From a virus: DNA of 52,436 bases. Location of the stretch: IMG/VR virus record IMGVR_UViG_3300025168_010295, positions 1 to 52,436 of that record; one strand, written 5' to 3'. The notes under the pieces are model-generated. The model saw only the letters and a program-made list of their open reading frames with translations, was not told the origin of the DNA and ran no database searches. The position numbers were made by a program, and so were the translations under genes. Positions within the stretch are counted from its first letter, which is position 1. Each line of letters opens with the position of its first letter. Below are positions 6,966 to 14,136 of the stretch, piece after piece.

Positions 6966-7517
6966 ATGGGACAATTCGGTAATCAACCTGATTTCGCTAC
7001 AAACAATGTTAAGGCAATAACACCTAGTGACACTATTAGCTCAGCAAACAACCTAGGCGGATCACTTATATACGTAGGTGATAACACCACAACTGGTACT
7101 AATATGAATGTTATAGTATCAGGCGTAATAGGAGGTTTTGGTGTGCAAACTTTAGCTACAGTACCACCTAACCAAGCTGTAGGTACTGGGTATACTACTA
7201 ATGCTGGACCTTTAGCTACAACAACAAACGGCTCAGGTACTAACTGTACTGTAAGTATAACTGCTGTAGCAGGTGCTATAACTAACGTTAAAATCACAGC
7301 CGCTGGTGTTGGCTACGAAGCTGGTGACACTGTAACAGTAACACAAGGTGGTGGTGCTAGCGGTACATTTACAGTAACAGCTTTATCTGCTCTACCTCCA
7401 ACAGCTGCTAATGCAGTTTTGTTTAGAGGCTTACAAACAGGTGGATTTTTACCTGTAACTGTAGATTATGTACTTGCAACAGGAACAACAGTAGAACAAC
7501 TTATAGCAGCTCAGTAA
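6966..7517 (+). CDS. Beta-rich virion protein with GxGYxxGD module
   Basis: 183 residues rich in Gly, Thr, Ala and Val. Residues from about 73 (GTGY) to 140 hold a repeated beta module: G-x-G-Y, a TTNGSG turn, a strand with GAITNVKI, then GVGYEAGDTVTV and GTFTVTAL. The same module occurs inside the two nozzle-like proteins at 22248 and 26226. The gene sits just before the long tail fibre, so a fibre tip, baseplate or capsid decoration role is likely. Starts in the AATTATG context. Confidence 0.7.
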   Translation: MGQFGNQPDFATNNVKAITPSDTISSANNLGGSLIYVGDNTTTGTNMNVIVSGVIGGFGVQTLATVPPNQAVGTGYTTNAGPLATTTNGSGTNCTVSITAVAGAITNVKITAAGVGYEAGDTVTVTQGGGASGTFTVTALSALPPTAANAVLFRGLQTGGFLPVTVDYVLATGTTVEQLIAAQ

Positions 7518-7518
7518 C

Positions 7519-7665
7519 ATGGCGATAGGCTTAGGTGTAGGTAATGACATACCCGGAAATCTTTTAGGCAACAACGCGGCGCCTCCTCCAGTTTTTAGAA
7601 TATTAGCAGAGAACGGAGATTTTCTTATATCTGAGATAGATAACAAATTTATTATAGTAGAATAA
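7519..7665 (+). CDS. Hypothetical micro-protein, 48 aa
   Basis: The frame runs ATG 7519 to TAA 7663-7665, one base after the previous stop. The product has a Gly/Pro-rich N-terminal part (GNNAAPPPVFRILAE) and a C-terminal pair of strands (GDFLISEIDNKFIIVE). The second half resembles the short beta repeats of fibre-associated proteins. It fills the gap between two structural genes exactly. Confidence 0.55.
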   Translation: MAIGLGVGNDIPGNLLGNNAAPPPVFRILAENGDFLISEIDNKFIIVE

Positions 7666-7673
7666 TACACATT

Positions 7674-9917
7674 ATGGCAAATTTAAAATTTTCACAATTT
7701 ACAGAACAGACTGATACTTCTAACGTTCAGTTTATAGTTGGATACAACGGTGCTACTAATGTACGTATATCTCCTGATAATATAAACGGAGCATACTTAC
7801 CTTTAGCTGGCGGTACTATAACAGGTCCGGTAATATTTAGCGACAACAGTCAACTACAATTAGGTACTAATAATGATATGAGAATATACCACGATCCTTC
7901 TGGAAGTGGTACTAACATATTTAATTCTACTTTAGGTAATTTAAAATTTATTCAAGGGCAAGACAATGGTCTTATTGAATTTGAAAATGACAATGGTGCT
8001 GGTAATACAGAGTCTTATTTTATTTTAAATGGTTCTGATGAAACAATACGAGCTTATAAAACTTTAAAATCAGGTACTACTAATCTAGCATTAGAAGCAA
8101 ACAACGCTGGGTTTGTAGAAATAAGAAGTGCTAACGGAACTACGCCTGGTACTTTGCAACTTAATTGTGAGCAAAACTCTCATGGTATAAAAATACAAGG
8201 TCCACCACATAGCGCTGGTGCTAACTACACTTTAGTATTTCCTACTACAGACGGTGGTACTGGTGAATTTTTACAAACTAATGGTAGTGGTGTTTTAACT
8301 TGGGCTGCGGCTGGTACGGGTACTGTTACGTCTGTTACAACTGGAAATGCTAATACTATAACAATAGGTGGAACAGCTGCTGCTCCTACTGTAGCTGCTA
8401 ATACAGCGGCTGTAACAAACGGAAGTGCAAACTTAGCTACAGGTGATCAAATTTATGATTTTGTTATAGCACAAGGTTATACCACAAACGTGGGTACAGT
8501 TACTAGCGTTGGACTTGCGATGCCAGCTGCTTTTTCAGTTGCTAGCTCTCCTGTAACAACGTCAGGAACTTTAACTGTAACAGGTGCTGGTACAACATCT
8601 CAATATATAAGAGGTGATGGTACGCTAGCTACTCTACCTGGAGGTTTTACTTCTTTTGATATTACAGGAGGTTCTGGTTCAGCGCAAACAATAACTAACG
8701 GTAACACTGTTACACTAGCACAAGGTACAGGTATATCAACTGTGGCTGGAGCTACTGACACTGTAACAATAACTAATACTTTACCTTTTAACAGTTTAAC
8801 ATTAGCTGGTGATTCAGGTGCTTCACAAAGTATTACTAACAATAATACAATTACACTTGCAGGTGGAACTGGTTTAAGTAGTGTAGCAAGTGCAACTGAC
8901 ACTGTAACGTTTAATGCAAATGTAGATGGTACGCAATCAGTTGCTGCAAATACATCTACAACAACCGCTGCTAGAACATATAAAGTTCAAGTAGATTCTT
9001 CAGATAATCTTGTTGTAAACGTACCTTGGACTTCTGGAAGCAGTGGTATTGCAGGTAGTTTAGCTGATGAACAAATTGCTTTTGGTAATGGCACAGATAC
9101 TATTGCTGGTAGTGATGATATTAAATGGAATGGTAATACACTTGCCTTAGGTGGAAGTACGGGTAACGGTATCTTATCCGCTGTACTTGTTACTGGTGAT
9201 GCTTTTACTTGTAACAACAATATGAACCTAGGAACTGTTATACAGCACCAAGGTGACCCTAACACTAAATTTGGTTTTCCAGCTAATGATACTTTCAGTA
9301 TAGAGACAAATGGTCTTGAAAGATTACGAATAGCAAGTGCTGGTCAAATAGGTATTGGAGGTACTAATTATGGAACATCAGGTTACGTACTTACATCTAA
9401 TGGAGCTAGCGCTGCGCCGTCTTGGCAAGCTGCTGGAGGAGGTAATCAGTTTGCAAGTGGTCTTTACATAGGTGGTACAGCAGCAGCTAATTTATTAGAG
9501 GATTACGAAAAAGGCACTTTCACACCAACAATTACATCTAGCGTGGTAACAAATGGCGGGCTTTTACCCCAAAATGGCACACACTACGGATATTACGAAA
9601 GAGTTGGAGATTTTGTTACAGTAAGTTTTGAACTTAATTTTTTTGGCTCGCCTTCAGCTGTAACTGTTGATTGGACACTTACAAGTTTAGACAACTTACC
9701 TTTTACCGTTAGGTCACCAGATGCTGGTGGTTCAAATAATCCATCATTTATAACATACAATAGTACAGGCGCTTATAGGTTTGATTTTGGTGGTTTTTGC
9801 CAACGAAGCACAACAATAATAAGATTTGGCGAAGCAGGTTCAACTACACAAACATTTTCACTATCACAATTTGCAAGTGGATTTGTTTCAGGAACAGTAA
9901 CATATAAGGTAATTTAA
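7674..9917 (+). CDS. Long tail fibre protein
   Basis: 747 residues, Gly/Thr/Ser/Ala-rich. The N-terminal motif LPLAGGTITGPVIFSD matches the LPLxGGTxTG fibre motif. The central part holds GTVTSV segments and two 44-residue repeats (residues 325-368 and 372-415). LLEDYEKGTFTPT at about residue 608 resembles the entry to C-terminal receptor-binding domains found in other phage fibres, followed by a beta-rich head of about 130 residues. It probably forms a trimeric fibre that contacts the host surface. The protein has no enzyme motif. It starts nine bases after the previous stop. Confidence 0.85.
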   Translation: MANLKFSQFTEQTDTSNVQFIVGYNGATNVRISPDNINGAYLPLAGGTITGPVIFSDNSQLQLGTNNDMRIYHDPSGSGTNIFNSTLGNLKFIQGQDNGLIEFENDNGAGNTESYFILNGSDETIRAYKTLKSGTTNLALEANNAGFVEIRSANGTTPGTLQLNCEQNSHGIKIQGPPHSAGANYTLVFPTTDGGTGEFLQTNGSGVLTWAAAGTGTVTSVTTGNANTITIGGTAAAPTVAANTAAVTNGSANLATGDQIYDFVIAQGYTTNVGTVTSVGLAMPAAFSVASSPVTTSGTLTVTGAGTTSQYIRGDGTLATLPGGFTSFDITGGSGSAQTITNGNTVTLAQGTGISTVAGATDTVTITNTLPFNSLTLAGDSGASQSITNNNTITLAGGTGLSSVASATDTVTFNANVDGTQSVAANTSTTTAARTYKVQVDSSDNLVVNVPWTSGSSGIAGSLADEQIAFGNGTDTIAGSDDIKWNGNTLALGGSTGNGILSAVLVTGDAFTCNNNMNLGTVIQHQGDPNTKFGFPANDTFSIETNGLERLRIASAGQIGIGGTNYGTSGYVLTSNGASAAPSWQAAGGGNQFASGLYIGGTAAANLLEDYEKGTFTPTITSSVVTNGGLLPQNGTHYGYYERVGDFVTVSFELNFFGSPSAVTVDWTLTSLDNLPFTVRSPDAGGSNNPSFITYNSTGAYRFDFGGFCQRSTTIIRFGEAGSTTQTFSLSQFASGFVSGTVTYKVI
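8646..8918 (+). repeat. Two 44-residue tandem repeats in the tail fibre gene
   Basis: Copies at 8646-8777 and 8787-8918, separated by nine bases. They share the pattern GSxQxITNxNTxTLAxGTGxSxVAxATDTVT in the translated frame. Divergence at the DNA level shows the duplication is old. Confidence 0.85.
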
Positions 9918-9929
9918 AAATAAATAACA

Positions 9930-10190
9930 ATGTCATTAGAAAAAAAACGAAAATTAGATAAATTAGAAATTGTAGGAGATTTTAAGATACTACAAGCAAG
10001 ATACCTAATAGAAGTAACAGAAACTATTGGAGAAGAAACTAAAATTATATCTTCTTCAACCGAAAGAGAAAGCTATACACCTGATACAGATGCAGCTAGT
10101 TTACCTTTAGAGTTAGAAAAACACGCTGTTATTGAATGGACAGATGAAGTTATCGCCGCGTATAACGATTATATAAACTCAACAATTTAA
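9930..10190 (+). CDS. Hypothetical protein downstream of tail fibre, 86 aa
   Basis: A soluble, acidic protein with a Lys-rich N-terminus (MSLEKKRKLDKLEIVGDFKI) and the C-terminal motif VIEWTDEVIAAYNDYI. The next gene has a similar SWTKEAI segment in its second half, so the two may be related small fibre-associated proteins or assembly factors. The start follows AAATAACA. Role unknown. Confidence 0.6.
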   Translation: MSLEKKRKLDKLEIVGDFKILQARYLIEVTETIGEETKIISSSTERESYTPDTDAASLPLELEKHAVIEWTDEVIAAYNDYINSTI

Positions 10191-10192
10191 AA

Positions 10193-10537
10193 ATGGCAAC
10201 AACATGTAATTGGAATTGTAAAACAGTAGACGTACATCCAACAGTAGAAAATCATACAGACGTAGTTTACAATGTTTATTGGAAAGTGATAGGCGTTTCA
10301 GATCAATTAGATTCAGAAGGAAAACCTTACAGGTATGCTATTAGCAATACACAGCTTGTTTCTTTAAACAATCAAAATGAATTTATTCCTTTTAATGATC
10401 TTACAAATGAAATATTAGTATCATGGACTAAAGAAGCTATAGGCGAAGAACAAGTGACTTCTATAGAAGCTAGTATACAGCAAGCTATTGATTTAGAAAT
10501 AAATCCTACTTCTGTAACTATGACAATAGCAGATTAA
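10193..10537 (+). CDS. Conserved fibre-associated hypothetical protein, 114 aa
   Basis: Starts two bases after the previous stop. The N-terminal part (TCNWNCKTVDVHPTVENHTD then VVYNVYWKV) looks like a small beta domain with Cys and Trp conserved in appearance; the second half is helical (SIEASIQQAIDLEI). Proteins of this kind are often found next to tail fibre genes in marine phages, as far as I can recall, which suggests a baseplate or fibre-attachment role. No catalytic motif. Confidence 0.65.
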   Translation: MATTCNWNCKTVDVHPTVENHTDVVYNVYWKVIGVSDQLDSEGKPYRYAISNTQLVSLNNQNEFIPFNDLTNEILVSWTKEAIGEEQVTSIEASIQQAIDLEINPTSVTMTIAD

Positions 10538-10605
10538 ATAAAAAGTAGATTAAAAAATTATAGTGTAACTATATTATTATAAATTAATTAATTAAATTAA
10601 ATCAA
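10538..10605 (+). promoter_or_regulatory. AT-only intergenic leader, candidate promoter region
   Basis: 68 bases that contain almost only A and T, with a small inverted repeat TATAG-TGTAA-CTATA and a repeated AATTAATTAATTAAATTAAAT stretch (shown in part) before the ATG at 10606. It is the first real gap before the packaging and capsid genes, so a promoter here is plausible. I see no match to the Bacteroidetes TAnnTTTG element, and the promoter call is a guess from position. Confidence 0.25.
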
Positions 10606-10875
10606 ATGGCAAAAATTACTGAAGATCAATTAGAAAAAGTAAAAGACTTAAACTCTAAACTAAACGAAACTGTTACTAGAATAGGTTTATTAGAATCAAA
10701 CAAGCACGCACTTTTACACGAAATAGCTGGTGTTAATAAAGATTTAGAAGAGTTTAAATCAGAGCTAGAGAAAGAATACGGAAGTATTAATATTGATATG
10801 GCTACAGGCGAGTACACTGAGATCGAAAAAGAAGAAGATGAAGGTGAATCAGCTGTAGTAAAAGCAGAAGACTAA
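10606..10875 (+). CDS. Coiled-coil protein upstream of terminase, 89 aa
   Basis: Highly charged and helical. Heptad-like spacing of Leu, Val and Ile runs from about residue 8 to 60 (QLEKVKDLNSKLNETV, ESNKHALLHEIAGV), then an acidic tail (EKEEDEGESAVVKAED). It opens the packaging/capsid gene run. It could be a chaperone or scaffold for terminase or portal; no homologous family is recognised. Confidence 0.65.
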   Translation: MAKITEDQLEKVKDLNSKLNETVTRIGLLESNKHALLHEIAGVNKDLEEFKSELEKEYGSINIDMATGEYTEIEKEEDEGESAVVKAED

Positions 10876-10876
10876 A

Positions 10877-11104
10877 ATGGATTCTGTTATAAGAAAGATC
10901 AGTATTGGTTCTGATTATAAAAATGATGCAATGCATTATTCCGTAGGTCAACAAGTTTATGGCGGCCATGAGATCGCATATATTTTATTTGAAGATACAG
11001 ATCGTTCTTATAATATTCATATAAAGAAAAACAACGAGGTATTGCCATGGAAGAAATTTAATTCTAACATGGCGGTATCTGTTGAGTATGATTTAGAATA
11101 TTAA
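10877..11104 (+). CDS. Hypothetical protein, 75 aa
   Basis: A beta-rich small protein with a regular pattern (IRKISIGSDYKNDAMHYSVG, VLPWKKFNSNM, VSVEYDLEY). Trp, Gly and Phe positions look constrained. Its stop shares a base with the ATG of the next gene (taATG). It is placed between the coiled-coil protein and the GroES-like protein. Function unknown. Confidence 0.6.
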   Translation: MDSVIRKISIGSDYKNDAMHYSVGQQVYGGHEIAYILFEDTDRSYNIHIKKNNEVLPWKKFNSNMAVSVEYDLEY

Positions 11105-11709
11105 TGAAAAGTGTATATGATTTTATCATAAAGCCTGTAGGTAATGTTTATGATAATTCTATAGATGTAGACGGCGAAGAGCTTTTATTAAATACTAGTA
11201 TTGAAAAATATAGATTTGTAAATAATAAAGCTATTGTTGTTTCTACACCTCTTGCTTTTAATACATCTATAGAAGAAGGAGATGAAATTATAGTTCATCA
11301 TAATGTCTTTAGAAGATATTATAATATGAAAGGTAAAGAAGTTAATAGTAGTAAGTTTTTTAAAGACGATCTTTACTTTTGTCAAATAGATCAAATATAT
11401 TTATATAAAAAAATATATAAGTGGTACGCGTTTGCAGACAGATGCTTTGCTATGCCACTTAAAAATAATAATGATCTAGAACTAGATAAAGAGCAAAAGC
11501 TTATTGGTATACTAAAATATGGTAATAAGTCCTTAGAAGCTAAGGGAATAAGCGAGGGTGATACTATTGGGTTTACGCCTAACAGTGAGTTTGAATTTAT
11601 TGTAAATGACCAAAGGCTTTATTGTATGAAATCAAATGATATTGTAATTAAATATGAGCACCAAGAAAACCAAGTTGAATATAATCCAAGCTGGGCAAAA
11701 AGCAGTTGA
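11104..11709 (+). CDS. Putative tandem GroES-like-fold protein
   Basis: 201 residues that read as two GroES-like units. Unit 1 (about 5-102): FIIKPVG, KAIVVSTPL, EEGDEIIVHH with Gly-Asp at 59-60, and closing strand LYFCQIDQIYLYK. Unit 2 (about 112-185): DRCFAMPLK, KLIGILKYG, SEGDTIGFTPNSEFEF with Gly-Asp at 152-153, and RLYCMKSNDIVIKY. GroES itself runs DRVLVKPL, GxVxxVG, VGDxVxFxxYxGxE, EYLxxxxxDIxAV, the same order and spacing. This is pattern matching by eye. The gene is unlinked from the groEL/groES pair and lies by the terminase genes. It may serve as a double-length co-chaperonin or use the fold for another purpose. The C-terminal 56 nt overlap the next gene in another frame. Confidence 0.6.
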   Translation: MKSVYDFIIKPVGNVYDNSIDVDGEELLLNTSIEKYRFVNNKAIVVSTPLAFNTSIEEGDEIIVHHNVFRRYYNMKGKEVNSSKFFKDDLYFCQIDQIYLYKKIYKWYAFADRCFAMPLKNNNDLELDKEQKLIGILKYGNKSLEAKGISEGDTIGFTPNSEFEFIVNDQRLYCMKSNDIVIKYEHQENQVEYNPSWAKSS

Positions 11710-11926
11710 GGAATTAATTAAGGTAGCTAAAGAACCTATTGTAGATTCAGATGATGACATCTCAGCTGATCGTTTAAAAAACGCAGCTGCAACAAAAAAG
11801 TTAGCTATATTCGATGCGTTCGAAATACTTAATCGTATTGAAGAAGAAAGAAGTATGCTTGAGGATAAATCAGGTGATAGCAAACAAAAATCTTTTCAAG
11901 GTTTTGCAGAAGGTAGATCTAAATAA
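11654..11926 (+). CDS. Probable terminase small subunit or terminase-associated protein, 90 aa
   Basis: A helical protein beginning MSTKKTKLNIIQAGQKAVEE, with a central DDDISADRLKNAAATKKLA segment and a helix AIFDAFEILNRIEEER. It lies directly before and shares one base with the large terminase gene (taATG), the usual place of the small subunit, which recognises phage DNA. No clear HTH is visible, so the assignment rests on position and size. It overlaps the preceding gene by 56 nt; the start is kept because the N-terminal helix would be lost with the next Met. Confidence 0.55.
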   Translation: MSTKKTKLNIIQAGQKAVEELIKVAKEPIVDSDDDISADRLKNAAATKKLAIFDAFEILNRIEEERSMLEDKSGDSKQKSFQGFAEGRSK

Positions 11927-14136
11927 TGTATAGTCAAAGTTTACTTACTGTACTTACAGATCACATAAAACCTCACGTGCTTAAAAGAAATAACAAAAGC
12001 AAAAAGTGGGAGTATGGCTATAACAAAGAACACGATATAATTGTTATAAGCAAAACTGGTCAAATAGGTGATATATATGAAATACAAAACCTTAAAATAG
12101 CTTTACCACCGTTTAAAGGTAAAATAAATAAGGATAAAGACAAATGGTCTAGAGAAGAATATCCTAAAGAATTAAATAAAATAAAAAGTGTATTTGAATG
12201 GGGTAAATACCCAGAGCACTTTAAAGAAAGATGGTATGAGTATATTGACGAAGAGTTTAAACGCCGTGACGAAGGCCATTGGTTTAATAACAAAGGTATT
12301 ACTACTTATCTTACTGGTACTCACTACATGTACTTGCAGTGGAGTAAAATTGATGTTGGGGCAGCAGACTTTAGGGAGTCAAACAGATTATTCTTTATAT
12401 TCTGGGAAGCTTGCAAAGCAGACTCAAGATGCTATGGTATGTGCTACCTCAAAAACAGAAGGTCTGGTTTTAGCTTCATGGCATCAGGGGAAACTGTTAA
12501 CCTTGCAACAATATCAAGCGATGCAAGATTCGGTATCTTATCAAAATCAGGGGCTGATGCTAAAAAAATGTTTACCGACAAGGTAGTACCAATATCAATT
12601 AACTACCCTTTCTTTTTTAAACCAATACAAGACGGTATGGACCGTCCTAAAACAGAGTTAGCATACAGAGTACCAGCATCAAAGCTAACTCGTAGAAAGC
12701 TAGATCAAGGTGAAACACCTGACGAAGTAGTAGGTCTTGATACAACTATTGACTGGAAGAATACAGGTGATAACAGTTATGATGGTGAAAAACTAAAACT
12801 GTTAGTGCACGATGAATCAGGTAAATGGGAAAGACCTGACAATATACTTAATAACTGGAGGGTTACAAAAACAACGCTTAGATTAGGTAGTAGAATTGTA
12901 GGTAAGTGTATGATGGGTTCTACAAGTAACTCGCTAGATAAAGGTGGAGAAAACTTTAAAAGATTATATTATGCATCAGATGTTACCAGTAGAAACCGCA
13001 ATGGACAGACTAGCTCAGGACTATATTCTTTGTTTATACCTATGGAATGGAACTACGAAGGATTCATTGATACTTATGGACACCCTGTCTTTGATACGCC
13101 GTCAAAATCAGTTGAAGGCTCAGACGGTTCACAAATTGAAGTAGGTGTTATAAACCATTGGGAAAATGAAGTTGATGGTTTAAAAGGTGATCAAGATAGT
13201 TTAAACGAATACTACCGACAGTTTCCTCGTACTGAGCAACACGCTTTTAGAGATGAAACAAAAGAATCTTTATTTAATCTAACTAAGATATACGAGCAAA
13301 TAGATTACAATGAAGATATAAAAACCGGAGGACTTGTAACTAAAGGTTCTTTCCAATGGGCTAAAGGTCATAAAGATACATTTGTAGAATTTATGCCACA
13401 TAAAGACGGTAGGTTTTTAGTTTCATGGGTACCGCCTGTTAATTTACAAAACCGTTTAATAATTAAAAATGGAGTTAAATACCCTGGTAATGAACATTGT
13501 GGTGCTTTTGGTTGTGACTCTTATGATATATCAGGAACAGTAGATAACAAAGGTTCTAAAGGTGCTTTGCATGGTCTTACTAAATTTAGTATGGAAGATG
13601 TACCACCTAATAAATTTTTCTTAGAATATGTAGCTCGACCACAGACTGCTGAGATATTTTTTGAAGAAGTACTTATGGCTTGCGTTTTTTATGGCATGCC
13701 TATACTTTGTGAAAACAATAAACCAAGATTATTATACCATTTTAAACGTAGAGGTTATAGAGGATTTAGTATGAATCGCCCAGATAAAACATATAATAAA
13801 TTATCTATAACTGAAAAAGAAATCGGAGGTATACCAAACTCCTCTGAAGATATTAAGCAAGCGCATGCTGCTGCTATTGAATCTTATATAGAAGATTTTA
13901 TCGGATTAAAAGAAACTACATATGGTGATATGTATTTTCAGCGCACACTAGAAGACTGGGCAAAATTTAATATAAACAATAGAACTAAGTTTGATGCAAC
14001 AATTAGTTCTGGCCTAGCGCTTATGGCTTGTAATAAAAATAGATACACACCAGTTTTCAAAGTTGAAAAAAATGTTGTACCTTTAGGTTTCAAGAAATAT
14101 GATAATAAAGGTGGTATTTCAAAAATAATAAAATAG
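11926..14136 (+). CDS. Terminase large subunit
   Basis: DNA-packaging motor: ATPase plus headful or site-specific nuclease. 736 residues. The likely Walker A is KNRRSGFS (176-183), a variant that lacks the usual GK-S/T, in a CYLKNRRSGFSFMASGE context. Walker B with the catalytic acid is LLVHDE (292-297). The C-terminal RNase H-like nuclease begins at AFGCDSYD (527-534) with a candidate metal-binding Asp531 and continues with KGSKGALHG. The N-terminal 60 residues hold a cluster of basic residues. The gene begins on the last base of its small partner and ends directly against the portal gene. Confidence 0.9.
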   Translation: MYSQSLLTVLTDHIKPHVLKRNNKSKKWEYGYNKEHDIIVISKTGQIGDIYEIQNLKIALPPFKGKINKDKDKWSREEYPKELNKIKSVFEWGKYPEHFKERWYEYIDEEFKRRDEGHWFNNKGITTYLTGTHYMYLQWSKIDVGAADFRESNRLFFIFWEACKADSRCYGMCYLKNRRSGFSFMASGETVNLATISSDARFGILSKSGADAKKMFTDKVVPISINYPFFFKPIQDGMDRPKTELAYRVPASKLTRRKLDQGETPDEVVGLDTTIDWKNTGDNSYDGEKLKLLVHDESGKWERPDNILNNWRVTKTTLRLGSRIVGKCMMGSTSNSLDKGGENFKRLYYASDVTSRNRNGQTSSGLYSLFIPMEWNYEGFIDTYGHPVFDTPSKSVEGSDGSQIEVGVINHWENEVDGLKGDQDSLNEYYRQFPRTEQHAFRDETKESLFNLTKIYEQIDYNEDIKTGGLVTKGSFQWAKGHKDTFVEFMPHKDGRFLVSWVPPVNLQNRLIIKNGVKYPGNEHCGAFGCDSYDISGTVDNKGSKGALHGLTKFSMEDVPPNKFFLEYVARPQTAEIFFEEVLMACVFYGMPILCENNKPRLLYHFKRRGYRGFSMNRPDKTYNKLSITEKEIGGIPNSSEDIKQAHAAAIESYIEDFIGLKETTYGDMYFQRTLEDWAKFNINNRTKFDATISSGLALMACNKNRYTPVFKVEKNVVPLGFKKYDNKGGISKIIK

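Noticed and set aside
12188-12586. 132-codon frame inside the terminase gene
   Set aside because: It lies wholly in the terminase reading region in another frame, has no own leader, and its hydrophobic Leu run comes from A/T-rich codons.
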